A stretch of DNA of 64,000 bases. Source: CAG-390 sp045543615. Lineage in GTDB: Bacteria; Bacillota; Clostridia; Oscillospirales; CAG-272. The notes beneath the pieces are model-generated. The model was not told where the DNA came from, ran no database searches, and saw nothing but the letters and a program-made list of their open reading frames with translations. How positions within the stretch are numbered: the stretch's first letter is position 1; each line of letters opens with the position of its first letter. Of this stretch, positions 48,695 to 57,587 are shown piece after piece. The stretch is taken from the NCBI GenBank assembly GCA_045543615.1, contig JAZPXL010000057.1, forward strand, positions 24,817-88,816, read 5' to 3'. Position numbers and translations under genes: made by a program.

Positions 48695-51514
48695 GTGGCT
48701 ACAAAAAAGACCAACGAGAAAAAGAAGCGCACACCCGAGCTTCCCTCAGGCAAAAAACGCCCAGAGAGCACACGTGGAAAGCCCACAAGCGAAAAACCGT
48801 CCACCAAAAAGAGACGTGACGATGAGGGACGTGAGAGGGATGATTTCGAGCCCGTACCCGAAAGCTCAAAATATATACATCAGTTTATTCCCTATATTCT
48901 TATAGTTGTTATGATTTTCCTTGTCGCCTGCTTCCTGCTTTCAGGCGTCGAGGGAGCTATGGGATTTGTGGGCAAAATGCTCCGTGATCTTTTCTGCGGA
49001 CTTTTCGGCTGGCCTGCATTCCTCATCCCCGTAATTCTGCTCAACTTAATCATCTATTGGAGAAAATACGTTGACCTCGGACTTGTTCCACTCAAGGTCA
49101 CTCTCTCATTCATTTCTCTGATTTTCATATCTGCACTTGTTCACGTCTGCACTCTCGACAACGCATACGATTGGGCAGCGTGGGGCGCAAGCATCTTTGG
49201 CAGTGGCGAGGCGATCTCCAACTGGACGGGAGGTATTACCCTTACAGGTGGTGGATTTATCGGTGGACTTATCGGTGGACTTTTCCGTTGCTCCGTCGGC
49301 TTTGTCGGCTCGCTGATACTTCTTATTGCAGTTATCGGAATCAGCGTAATGTTCCTATTCAGCGTAACTCCAAGATATGTGTGGCTTAAGGTTAGTGCGC
49401 TTATTAGCAAGATCAGCGCAAAGGTCAAGGAAAACCGTGAAAAGAAGCGTCTGGCTGCTCTTGAAGCCGAAGAAGAAGAGGAAGACGAGGACGAAGAGGA
49501 AGAAGAAACTCCCACTCCCCCCGTTACTCCAAAAAAACCCCACCGTCCTGCTCCCACTCCCGAGCCCGAGCCTGAAGAAGATGATGAAAGTGACGGCGAG
49601 GACGAAGAGGATGAGGATGGCGTTGTATATGCAGAGCCACCATCCGTTGCACCAACAGAAAGCACATCAGCTGCACCAAAGCCTCCACGTACACCTCTCA
49701 GGCAAGCGAGTCAAACAACCGATCCACGGGCACTTTCAGCACTCGTTGACGAGGTATTTGGAGATGGTGAGAGCAAGGATAGCGAGACTGTGGCGTCCTC
49801 CCCTGCACCTGCACCCACTCCTGCTCCAAAGAAAGCCCCGGAGCCTGCTCCTGCCCCTGACAGCGAGGAGAGTGAGGAGAGCGCACCGACAACGGACGGC
49901 GTAATTCTTCCCTCAGTCGCAAAGAAGCCTGTTCAACAGCTCTCAATATACACCTTCCCGCCCACAACTCTCCTTAAAATGCCCGAAGCGAGCCGTGAGG
50001 GCGCAAGCGACTCTGAAATCGCTCGCAAGAAGAAGTTGCTTATGGAAAAGCTCGAATCCTTTAAGGTTTATATGGATCGTATCGAGCATACCAAAGGCCC
50101 GACAATCACAAGATACGAGCTATATCCTGCTCCGGGTGTAAAGGCAAACTCTATCAAAAATCTTTCAACTGATATTGCGATGGTGCTTCAGGCACGCATC
50201 AGAATTGAGATACCCATCCCCGGCAAATCGGCAATAGGAATTGAAGTGCCAAACGCTGAATCGACCTCCGTTGCAATCCGTGGTCTTATTGAAGATGACA
50301 AATTCCGTCGTGATTCTCACAAGCTTACGGTTTGTCTTGGTAAGGATATTTCAGGCGAGAACGTCTATATGGATATTGAAAAGCTGACGCACGTTCTTAT
50401 CGCAGGTACTACCGGATCGGGTAAATCAGTATGTATCAACAGTATAATCATCTCTCTGCTCTACAAGGCAAGACCTGATGAGGTACAGTTCATTATGATC
50501 GACCCCAAGAAAGTTGAGATGTCGATGTATAACAATCTGCCCCACCTTCGTGTACCTGTTGTAACTGATGTCAAAAAGGCTGTCGGAACGCTCAATGCTG
50601 CCGTCAACGAGATGGAACAGAGATATGCTCTGTGTGAAAGCGTTGGCGCAAGAAAGCTATCCGAATACAACTCCATTATGATGGAGAGGGATCCCGAATT
50701 TGTTCCCATTCCTAAGCTTGTAATCATCATAGACGAGCTTGCCGACCTTATGATGAGCGCACCGAGCGAGATCGAAACATCCATTGTTCGTCTTGCGCAG
50801 AAGGCTCGTGCCGCAGGCATCCATCTCATCGTAGGTACACAGCGTCCGTCCGTTGACGTTATCACAGGTCTTATCAAGGCAAACCTCCCATCAAGAATTG
50901 CTTTTGCAGTAGCATCGGGTATTGACTCAAGAACTATTATTGACACCGTAGGAGCTGAAAAGCTGCTCGGTCGAGGCGATATGCTCTACTGTCCCGTTGG
51001 TGCGCAGTTCCCCACTCGTGTTCAGGGAACTTTCGTATCCGACGATGAGGTAGCTGCTGTTACCGATTTTGTAAAGAAGAATTCATCGTCAAACGGATAT
51101 GACCAGGCATTCCTCACAATGATCGAGGAGGAAAGCGAGCGAGTTGTTACCGTCACACCCGGCAAAAAGGACGGCTTTGTTACGCCCGACACCACAGCAT
51201 CAAGTGGCGAGAGCTTCGACGAGCTGTTCACCGAGGCACTCAAGCTTGCCGTTGAGAGTGGAACTATCGCAACATCGTTCTTGCAAAGAACCATCAATGT
51301 CGGCTTTGGCCGTGGCGCAAGAATTCTCGACCGTATGGCAAAGCTTGGATTTGTCACACCTCAAGAGGGCAACAAGCCCCGACAGGTTCTCCTGACATCA
51401 GCTCAGCTTTCTGAAATGATTGCTCGTGATGATCCAAGAATAAGAGGTATAATCCCCAAAGATCCTCCCGCAGAGGTAGGTAGCGACACAACCGAAGGCG
51501 AGGACGAAGAATAA
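48695..51514 (+). CDS. ftsK: DNA translocase FtsK/SpoIIIE
   Basis: 939 aa. DNA pump at the division or sporulation septum. A basic N-terminus (1-55), about four transmembrane segments (about 65-215), a long acidic and Pro/Ala/Thr linker (245-410), then the motor: alpha/beta domains with Walker A 'AGTTGSGKSVCINSII' (about 570-585), 'IMIDPKKVEMSMYNNLPHL', Walker B 'LVIIIDELADLMM', and 'GTQRPSVDVITGLIKANLPSRIAF'. A C-terminal gamma winged helix ('SFLQRTINVGFGRGARILDRM') follows. GTG start with AAGGAG seven bases upstream. In a sporeformer it may serve as SpoIIIE; which role cannot be told here. Confidence 0.94.
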   Translation: MATKKTNEKKKRTPELPSGKKRPESTRGKPTSEKPSTKKRRDDEGRERDDFEPVPESSKYIHQFIPYILIVVMIFLVACFLLSGVEGAMGFVGKMLRDLFCGLFGWPAFLIPVILLNLIIYWRKYVDLGLVPLKVTLSFISLIFISALVHVCTLDNAYDWAAWGASIFGSGEAISNWTGGITLTGGGFIGGLIGGLFRCSVGFVGSLILLIAVIGISVMFLFSVTPRYVWLKVSALISKISAKVKENREKKRLAALEAEEEEEDEDEEEEETPTPPVTPKKPHRPAPTPEPEPEEDDESDGEDEEDEDGVVYAEPPSVAPTESTSAAPKPPRTPLRQASQTTDPRALSALVDEVFGDGESKDSETVASSPAPAPTPAPKKAPEPAPAPDSEESEESAPTTDGVILPSVAKKPVQQLSIYTFPPTTLLKMPEASREGASDSEIARKKKLLMEKLESFKVYMDRIEHTKGPTITRYELYPAPGVKANSIKNLSTDIAMVLQARIRIEIPIPGKSAIGIEVPNAESTSVAIRGLIEDDKFRRDSHKLTVCLGKDISGENVYMDIEKLTHVLIAGTTGSGKSVCINSIIISLLYKARPDEVQFIMIDPKKVEMSMYNNLPHLRVPVVTDVKKAVGTLNAAVNEMEQRYALCESVGARKLSEYNSIMMERDPEFVPIPKLVIIIDELADLMMSAPSEIETSIVRLAQKARAAGIHLIVGTQRPSVDVITGLIKANLPSRIAFAVASGIDSRTIIDTVGAEKLLGRGDMLYCPVGAQFPTRVQGTFVSDDEVAAVTDFVKKNSSSNGYDQAFLTMIEEESERVVTVTPGKKDGFVTPDTTASSGESFDELFTEALKLAVESGTIATSFLQRTINVGFGRGARILDRMAKLGFVTPQEGNKPRQVLLTSAQLSEMIARDDPRIRGIIPKDPPAEVGSDTTEGEDEE

Positions 51515-51516
51515 AG

Positions 51517-51555
51517 AAAAAGATACCGTGCACAAATGTGCACGGTATCTTTTCT
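51517..51555. terminator. Bidirectional terminator after ftsK
   Basis: AAAAGATACCGTGCAC-AAAT-GTGCACGGTATCTTTT, a 16-base perfect stem with T-rich flanks on both strands. Confidence 0.88.
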
Positions 51556-51564
51556 TTAGCTTGA

Positions 51565-52086
51565 TTACTCAGCGGTACTCTGGGCCTTTGCAGATTCAAT
51601 GCGAGCTTTTATATCCTCAGTTGCCTTGTGGATATGATCAACGCTCTCGTCAAACCAATCAGAAAGCTCCTCGCGAAGCTCCTCATCAGTCATAGCATCA
51701 ACAAAGTCACCCCAAATTCCCTGGATGAACGAAAGGCCCTTATCTATGAAATCATAGAAATCCTTCATCTCCTCATCGGTGGGCTTGAACTCAAGGTATG
51801 CATCGTAAAGCTTGTCGGAAAGCTCTGCATAGAATGTGCAGATCTCATCGGAATATTCAAAAACCACGTTTCCTTCATCGTCACGGGAGATAACGCCCTT
51901 TTCCTCAAGTGACTCAAGCGCATCAGCTGCGAAATCCTCAGGATTGGGAAGCTTGATCTCAGGCTCTACCACTCTCGGCTCTGCGGCCGCCTCCGTCTCG
52001 TCCTCTCCCTCGTTTGCAAACACGGGAAGAACAACTGTCATAAATGCAAGTATAAGGGCAATAAAGAAAGCCACAAATCTTTTCAT
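51565..52086 (-). CDS. Small acidic exported protein, function unknown
   Basis: 173 aa from ATG 52086 (GAGGT upstream). Clear Sec signal peptide (about 1-24, cleavage near 'PVFANEGED'). The mature part is strongly acidic and predicted all-helical ('FYAELSDKLYDAYLEFKPTDEEMKDFYDFIDKG', shortened here), without cysteines of note or repeats. No family recognised. Monocistronic with a consensus promoter and sharing the ftsK terminator. Confidence 0.75.
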   Translation of the reverse strand: MKRFVAFFIALILAFMTVVLPVFANEGEDETEAAAEPRVVEPEIKLPNPEDFAADALESLEEKGVISRDDEGNVVFEYSDEICTFYAELSDKLYDAYLEFKPTDEEMKDFYDFIDKGLSFIQGIWGDFVDAMTDEELREELSDWFDESVDHIHKATEDIKARIESAKAQSTAE

Positions 52087-52117
52087 CCACAAAACCTCAC
52101 TTGTTTTTATCTAAGAT

Positions 52118-52146
52118 ATTATACCATATTCTATCACTTTTGTCAA
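52118..52146 (-). promoter_or_regulatory. Consensus promoter for the acidic exported protein
   Basis: Minus strand TTGACA at 52146-52141, 17 bp, TATAAT at 52123-52118. Confidence 0.8.
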
Positions 52147-52204
52147 TAGGGCAATATTGAGCATAATAATGGCGCACACGCAGACATTTTTTTGCAAATT
52201 GCAA

Positions 52205-52233
52205 TTGACTTTTGTATTAAAAAACATTATAAT
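52205..52233 (+). promoter_or_regulatory. Consensus promoter for the third ABC exporter
   Basis: TTGACT at 52205-52210, 17 bp, TATAAT at 52228-52233. Confidence 0.8.
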
Positions 52234-52274
52234 ATAATATGCAACTATTTTTACACTTATAAGGAAAAAACAAG

Positions 52275-54050
52275 ATGTTAAAACGCTTTCTTTCGTATTA
52301 CAAGCCACACGCATTTATGCTGACGCTGGATATGCTTGCCTCGCTTCTCATCGCTCTTATCGGTATGGTCTATCCCATAATCACAAGAGAGATGCTCAAT
52401 GACCTCATACCAAACAAGCTCTTTACCGAGATAATCATAGCAGGATGTATAGTCCTCGCTTTGTATATCGTAAAGCTTCTTCTTCAGTATTTTGTTCAGT
52501 ATTACGGACACCTTATCGGCGTTGGTATGCAGGCGCAGATGAGACGTGATCTCTTTGCGCAGATTCAGAAGCTTCCCTTCTCATTCTATGATGACAACGA
52601 GACCGGTAAGATTATGACAAGAATGACCTCAGACCTCTTTGAAGTCAGCGAGCTTGCGCATCACGGCCCCGAAAACATCATTGTAAGCGTTGTTTCGCTT
52701 GTCTTCTCCTTTGTTTATCTCTGCACCATTGATGTGTATCTCACGCTCATAATCTTCATTTGCGTTCCATTCCTCATCGGCATCTCGGTTTATTTCAGAC
52801 GGAAGATGCGTGAGGCGTTTACCGATAGAAGAACGAGCAACGCTATAATCAACGCATCCCTTGAGAGCAGTATCTCAGGTATTCGTGTAACGAAGGCATA
52901 CACCAACTCCGACAAAGAAACCGAAAAGTTTGAGGTTGGCAACAATGCATTTGTCAAGGCCTGCAAAAAGGCTTATGATGCTATGGGTAAGTTCCACGCA
53001 GGAACATCCTTTATTACAGATATCTTCAATGTTGTGATCCTCATCGCAGGTGGTCTGTTTATGTATGCAGGCAGAATTGACTTTGCCGATTATTCTGCAT
53101 TCATCGTTGCAGTTAACCTCTTTATCTCCCCAATAAGAACACTTATAGGCTTTATGGAGCAGTATCAGAACGGTGTCACAGGCTTTGAACGTTTCCTTGA
53201 GATTATGGACACCGAGCCTGAGCGTGACGCTCCCGGAGCTGTGGAGCTGACAGATGTCAAGGGCAATATCGAGCTTTGCAACCTTGAGTTTTCATATAAG
53301 AATTCTGCCGAGGTTCTCCACGGAATAAGCCTTTCGGTAAAGCCCGGCGAAAAGCTTGCTCTCGTCGGCCCGTCGGGTGGAGGCAAGACCACCATCTGCC
53401 ACCTAATCCCGAGGTTTTACAATCTCTCATCGGGAAGCATTCTCATCGACGGACAGAATATTGCCGATGTCACAATGCACTCACTTCGTAAGAATATTGG
53501 TATCGTTCAACAGGATGTGTTCCTATTCAATGGAAGCATCAGAGACAATATCCTCTATGGAAGACTCGATGCCACATACGAGGAGGTAGAAAACGCCGCT
53601 CGCCTTGCAAATATTCACGATTGGATAATGACACTTGAGAACGGCTATGACACGGAGATAGGTGAACGTGGTGTTAAGCTCTCAGGTGGACAGAAGCAAA
53701 GAATAAGCATCGCAAGAGTATTCCTTAAAGACCCCGCGATACTCATTCTCGATGAGGCAACAAGTGCTCTTGATAATACAACAGAAATTCTCATTCAGCA
53801 GGCTCTTGACGAGCTGTGCCGTGGACGAACAACAATAGTTGTTGCACACCGTCTCTCCACCGTTCGTGGAGCTAATAAGATTGCCGTTATCGCCGATGGC
53901 AGAATTGCCGAGGAGGGTAGCCACGAGGAGCTTATGGCTATTGATGGTGGAATTTACGCCGGACTTTATAGACTCGGAACAAGAGATCCTGACAGCACAG
54001 ACCTCGGTGAGATCGATGTAAATGCCATCTCAAAGAATGTTGGATTTTAA
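52275..54050 (+). CDS. ABC exporter half-transporter (likely homodimer)
   Basis: 591 aa: six-helix exporter domain (about 1-310), NBD with Walker A 'GPSGGGKTTICHLI', Q-loop 'IVQQDVFLF', signature 'LSGGQKQRISIAR', intact Walker B 'ILILDEATSALD' and H-loop 'VVAHRLST'. All catalytic residues are present and no partner gene is adjacent, which fits a homodimeric MsbA/YknV-like exporter. AAGGAA precedes ATG 52275. Own promoter and terminator; substrate unknown. Confidence 0.9.
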   Translation: MLKRFLSYYKPHAFMLTLDMLASLLIALIGMVYPIITREMLNDLIPNKLFTEIIIAGCIVLALYIVKLLLQYFVQYYGHLIGVGMQAQMRRDLFAQIQKLPFSFYDDNETGKIMTRMTSDLFEVSELAHHGPENIIVSVVSLVFSFVYLCTIDVYLTLIIFICVPFLIGISVYFRRKMREAFTDRRTSNAIINASLESSISGIRVTKAYTNSDKETEKFEVGNNAFVKACKKAYDAMGKFHAGTSFITDIFNVVILIAGGLFMYAGRIDFADYSAFIVAVNLFISPIRTLIGFMEQYQNGVTGFERFLEIMDTEPERDAPGAVELTDVKGNIELCNLEFSYKNSAEVLHGISLSVKPGEKLALVGPSGGGKTTICHLIPRFYNLSSGSILIDGQNIADVTMHSLRKNIGIVQQDVFLFNGSIRDNILYGRLDATYEEVENAARLANIHDWIMTLENGYDTEIGERGVKLSGGQKQRISIARVFLKDPAILILDEATSALDNTTEILIQQALDELCRGRTTIVVAHRLSTVRGANKIAVIADGRIAEEGSHEELMAIDGGIYAGLYRLGTRDPDSTDLGEIDVNAISKNVGF

Positions 54051-54054
54051 TTTT

Positions 54055-54091
54055 AAAAGCGACATACACGTCAGAGTATGTCGCTTTTTTG
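54055..54091. terminator. Bidirectional terminator between ABC exporter and GDPD gene
   Basis: AAAAGCGACATAC / GTATGTCGCTTTT with an 8-base loop; T-runs on both strands. Confidence 0.83.
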
Positions 54092-54101
54092 CTTATTTTG
54101 C

Positions 54102-54890
54102 TTATTTGTGGTATCCTTTGGCTCTGAGAAGAGATAGAATGAGGTCGGGATTGTTGCAGGTGATAAGCTCAGCACCGTTTTCGATGGCGAGATTTACGCT
54201 CTCCTCATCCTTGACCGATGCGCCTGCCCAAGGCCCTACACCACACGCACGAATGTAATCAAAATCTCTCTTGCTCTGTGAAAATACGCAACAGCAATAA
54301 GCATATGAGTACGGGAACAGACTCATCTCCACGCCAAGATGACGAATGGGATAATAAACGTGCTGCTTGTATTTGTTGCCGTATTTCTTTTGTATGTATT
54401 CGTGAAGCTTTCCACTGAATGTGTTGATGACCGATCTTTCAGTAAGACCGTTTGCATCAAGAGCCGCAAGAACTCTGTCGCAAACTGAGTATGAAAGCTC
54501 CTCTTGCCCATCCTTAGGATAGATTTTCAACTCGAAATCAAATGTCATATCGGGAAGTGAACGTGCAAACTCAATAAATTCGTCAAAGGTGGGTATTCTC
54601 TCACCTGCAAATTGCTCGCCCTTATGTACGACTGCGTCAAGCGTGCGAAGCTCTGCAAGTGTAAAATCCGATACCTTACCACTTCCATTGGTTGTTCTGT
54701 CAACTGTCTCATCGTGAATAATGACAAGCTCACCGTCAGATGTAATGCGTATGTCGGTCTCGATCTGGTCAACTCCAAGCTCTGCTGCCGCACGGAATGC
54801 AAGCATTGTATTCTCAGGATATCTCTCCGACCAACCACGGTGTGCCGCAACGAAAATGTTTTCACTACTTTGAGTCCAATAGTTCATCAT
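54102..54890 (-). CDS. Glycerophosphodiester phosphodiesterase family protein
   Basis: 262 aa, cytosolic (no signal). GDPD motifs: 'AAHRGWSERYPENTMLAF' (HR and E), 'IETDIRITSDGELVIIHDETVDRTT' (ExD and HD), 'FDFELKIYP' (metal-binding ELK) and a late 'LITCNNPDLI'. Hydrolyses glycerophosphodiesters to glycerol-3-phosphate and an alcohol. ATG 54890 or the next codon ATG 54887, both behind GGAGG. Monocistronic. Confidence 0.9.
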   Translation of the reverse strand: MMNYWTQSSENIFVAAHRGWSERYPENTMLAFRAAAELGVDQIETDIRITSDGELVIIHDETVDRTTNGSGKVSDFTLAELRTLDAVVHKGEQFAGERIPTFDEFIEFARSLPDMTFDFELKIYPKDGQEELSYSVCDRVLAALDANGLTERSVINTFSGKLHEYIQKKYGNKYKQHVYYPIRHLGVEMSLFPYSYAYCCCVFSQSKRDFDYIRACGVGPWAGASVKDEESVNLAIENGAELITCNNPDLILSLLRAKGYHK

Positions 54891-54934
54891 ATGCCTCCAC
54901 TGTTTTAAAAATTGAGGGTTAAATTTCTAAAACA

Positions 54935-54963
54935 ATTATAATATTCATAAATAAAAAAGTCAA
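54935..54963 (-). promoter_or_regulatory. Consensus promoter for the first GDPD gene
   Basis: Minus strand TTGACT at 54963-54958, 17 bp, TATAAT at 54940-54935. Confidence 0.8.
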
Positions 54964-55021
54964 TAGAAAAGAAAAAAGTTGAACAAAAATTCTTGCCCGA
55001 TTGCGCAAACCAAATGAGCAC

Positions 55022-55050
55022 TTGAAATAATTGCCGAAATATGATATAAT
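55022..55050 (+). promoter_or_regulatory. Consensus promoter for the YjbR-like gene
   Basis: TTGAAA at 55022-55027, 17 bp, TATAAT at 55045-55050 with a TGA extension. Confidence 0.8.
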
Positions 55051-55078
55051 CAGGACAGAATAAAAACGGAGACGGAAA

Positions 55079-55462
55079 ATGACAAAGAGCGATTTTTTTG
55101 ATTTTTGCCTTGCAAAATTCGGCACTCTGCCCGACTATCCTTTTGACGAGGACTTTGAGACAGCCGTAATGCGCCATACAGACAACAAAAAATGGTATGC
55201 AATTACAATGAAGGTCTCAAGACGCAAATTCGGAATGGAGAGCGACGAGAAGGTAGACGTCATAAACACAAAATTGCCGACAGAAATGCTCGGCTCGTTT
55301 GGCGTGTCCGACGGCGTCCACCCTGCATATCATATGAATAAGCTCCATTGGGTTTCAATTCTTCTCCCCGACGCTCCCGACGATGTTGTTGCCTTTCTTA
55401 TCTCCGTCAGCTTCGAGGCAACAAAGAGCACAAAAAAGAAAAAAGCGCATAATGGCAAATAA
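55079..55462 (+). CDS. MmcQ/YjbR-family protein
   Basis: 127 aa. YjbR-fold features: 'FDFCLAKFGTLPDYPFDED', 'KKWYAITMKVSR', 'VDVINTKLPTEM', 'GVHPAYHMNKLHWVSILL' and the C-terminal helix 'DDVVAFLISVSFEATK'. The family has a double-wing CyaY-like fold and is often called DNA-binding, but its function is not established. Monocistronic, basic tail. Confidence 0.88.
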   Translation: MTKSDFFDFCLAKFGTLPDYPFDEDFETAVMRHTDNKKWYAITMKVSRRKFGMESDEKVDVINTKLPTEMLGSFGVSDGVHPAYHMNKLHWVSILLPDAPDDVVAFLISVSFEATKSTKKKKAHNGK

Positions 55463-55468
55463 TCAGAC

Positions 55469-55506
55469 ACGGCGAGCACTTTCGTGCTCGCCGTCTTTGT
55501 CTTTAT
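55469..55506 (+). terminator. Terminator of the YjbR-like gene
   Basis: ACGGCGAGCAC-TTTC-GTGCTCGCCGT followed by CTTTGTCTTTATT. Confidence 0.85.
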
Positions 55507-55555
55507 TGCGTTCATTGTAATAACAGACTCCACGGTTATAGATAGGTAGGCGCAC

Positions 55556-55601
55556 TTCTTAGCTGTTTTTAATGCTGTATTTCGTAATACTGCACTAAGA
55601 A
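55556..55601. other. Two-tier inverted repeat in the pgcA upstream region
   Basis: Outer arms TTCTTAG / CTAAGAA enclose an inner hairpin TGCTGTATT-TCGT-AATACTGCA (one mismatch). No U-run or promoter directly attached. Within the 324-base gap between the YjbR-like gene and pgcA this and the promoter are the only structures seen. Confidence 0.45.
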
Positions 55602-55638
55602 AAATATGCAATCAGCGCGTTTTTTGCACTTTTTAGTC

Positions 55639-55667
55639 TTGAAATATTCATTATTCTGTTGTATAAT
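55639..55667 (+). promoter_or_regulatory. Consensus promoter for pgcA
   Basis: TTGAAA at 55639-55644, 17 bp, TATAAT at 55662-55667; leader of about 115 bases. Confidence 0.78.
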
Positions 55668-55786
55668 TAATATGATTTTATATATTCTGAAGCTTGCAGA
55701 ATAATATCCTGAAAAGCTTGTACATAATAATCCATATTGATTTATTGTGGTATATATCTTCATACGCAAAATCGGGAGGGTAACAA

Positions 55787-57484
55787 ATGTCATCCACTAA
55801 GAACTATGTAGAAAATTATTATCGTTGGCTTCGCCATCCATCTCTTGACGAGGACCTCAGAGCAGAGCTTCTCTCGATAGAGGGCGATGACGAGCAGATC
55901 GCATCAAGATTTGCATCGGAGCTTGAATTTGGTACAGGCGGTATGCGAGGTGTCCTTGGCGCAGGTATCAACCGAATGAATATTTACACAGTTATGCGTG
56001 TAAGCCTTGCTTTTGCAACTTACATCAATTCGCTCGGCTCAACCGTAGCCTCAAAGGGCGTTGTTATCTCGCACGATAACCGTCACTACTCTCGCCGTTT
56101 TGCTCTGTCTACGGCAGGTGTTTTTGCCGCCGCAGGCATCAAAACATATATCTTTGATTCACTCAGACCCACTCCTATGCTCTCCTTTGCCGTAAGACGA
56201 ATGGGCGCAGCAGGTGGCGTTATGATTACTGCATCGCACAATCCCCCCGAATACAACGGATACAAGATTTATGATGAGTCAGGCTGTCAGCTCCTCATCG
56301 AGCCTTCAAAGAAGGTTATTGATCTTGTTGCCGAGATCAAGGACGAGTTGGCAATTCCCTGCCTCACACCCGAACAGGCAGGCGACTTGATTGTCACACT
56401 CCCTCCTGAGCTTGACGATGAATATGCGATGCGTGTTGAAAACATCTCGATCTCAAGAGACAGGGCTTCTGCATCTTGCCTCAAGGTTGTCTACTCGCCT
56501 CAGCACGGCACAGGTAATATCCCCGTAAGACGAGTTCTCTCTGATTCGGGATATATAGTAATTCCCGTAACAGAACAATGCGATCCCGATCCCGATTTCA
56601 GTGCAACTCTCTCCCCAAACCCTGAAAATCCCGAGGCTTACAAGAGAGCACTTGAGATTGCCGAGGAAAATGACGCTGATATCGTCATCACGACTGACCC
56701 GGACTGCGACCGTCTTGGCGTTGCTGCACGTAAGAACGGCAAGCTGACACTTCTTACAGGTAATCAGTCTGCCGCAGTTCTGCTTGAATATATCCTTTCC
56801 CGTCGCACACAGGACGGCTCAATGCCCACAGATCCATATATGGTTACAACCATCGTAACCTCCGACCTCGGCGACAGAATTTGTGAACGCTACGGTGTTG
56901 CCGTTGAGAAGACCCTCACAGGATTTAAGTTTATCGGCGAGAAGATCGCTTCTCACAAGGCCGCAGGCGATTATGGCTTTGTTTTTGGCTATGAGGAAAG
57001 CTATGGCTGTCTCATCTCCGACTTTGTTCGTGACAAGGACGGCGTTCAGGCATCACTTATGCTCTGCGAAGCTGCAGCATATTATAAGAGAGCGTCAATG
57101 ACCCTCTGCGATGTTCTTGACAACATTCACAGCCGTTACGGCTACTATCTTGACAGCCAGACAAATATCTTCTTCCGTGGACTTGACGGCAAGGAAAAGA
57201 TTGCCGCTCTCACATCATCCCTACGTGCATCTGCACCGAGCGAGGTTGCAGGTATCAAGGTAAAGGTTGTTGAGGATTACCTCTCGCCCGAGATGCAACA
57301 GGCGGGCTTCCCCTCTGCCGATGTTCTGCGTTACCTCTTTGATGATGGCTCTTGGGTTGCCGTCAGACCGAGTGGAACCGAGCCTAAATGTAAATTCTAT
57401 TATTGCGTAACCGCTCCCGACAAGGCACAGGCAGAGACTAAGCTTGCTGCACTCAAGGAAGCATTTGAGCCTAAGAGCATTTAA
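55787..57484 (+). CDS. pgcA: Phospho-sugar mutase (phosphoglucomutase/phosphomannomutase)
   Basis: 565 aa, alpha-D-phosphohexomutase with four domains. Phosphoserine loop 'ITASHNPPEYNGYK' (about 150-163), metal loop 'TTDPDCDRLG' (about 303-312), sugar-binding 'FGYEESYG' (about 401-408) and phosphate-binding 'RPSGTEPK' (about 527-534). Interconverts glucose-1- and glucose-6-phosphate, feeding cell-wall and glycolipid precursors. GGGAGG precedes the ATG. Monocistronic. Confidence 0.92.
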   Translation: MSSTKNYVENYYRWLRHPSLDEDLRAELLSIEGDDEQIASRFASELEFGTGGMRGVLGAGINRMNIYTVMRVSLAFATYINSLGSTVASKGVVISHDNRHYSRRFALSTAGVFAAAGIKTYIFDSLRPTPMLSFAVRRMGAAGGVMITASHNPPEYNGYKIYDESGCQLLIEPSKKVIDLVAEIKDELAIPCLTPEQAGDLIVTLPPELDDEYAMRVENISISRDRASASCLKVVYSPQHGTGNIPVRRVLSDSGYIVIPVTEQCDPDPDFSATLSPNPENPEAYKRALEIAEENDADIVITTDPDCDRLGVAARKNGKLTLLTGNQSAAVLLEYILSRRTQDGSMPTDPYMVTTIVTSDLGDRICERYGVAVEKTLTGFKFIGEKIASHKAAGDYGFVFGYEESYGCLISDFVRDKDGVQASLMLCEAAAYYKRASMTLCDVLDNIHSRYGYYLDSQTNIFFRGLDGKEKIAALTSSLRASAPSEVAGIKVKVVEDYLSPEMQQAGFPSADVLRYLFDDGSWVAVRPSGTEPKCKFYYCVTAPDKAQAETKLAALKEAFEPKSI

Positions 57485-57495
57485 TTTTAATATCC

Positions 57496-57534
57496 AAAGC
57501 ACATTGTCCACACGGACAATGTGCTTTTTGTTTT
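57496..57534. terminator. Terminator of pgcA
   Basis: AAAGCACATTGTCC-ACAC-GGACAATGTGCTTT followed by TTGTTTT. Confidence 0.85.
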
Positions 57535-57587
57535 AAACTCTCAAATTTCGGGAATAATATAACAAAAGCAGATTTTGAGAGGTTTTA

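Noticed and set aside
49377..49904. 175-codon plus-strand frame inside ftsK
   Set aside because: Frame-shifted reading of the low-complexity acidic/proline linker of FtsK.
57535..57587. Sigma-G/sigma-F promoter before the germination gene
   Set aside because: GGGAATAATA is vaguely similar to a -10 but no matching -35 lies at a proper distance; not enough to call.
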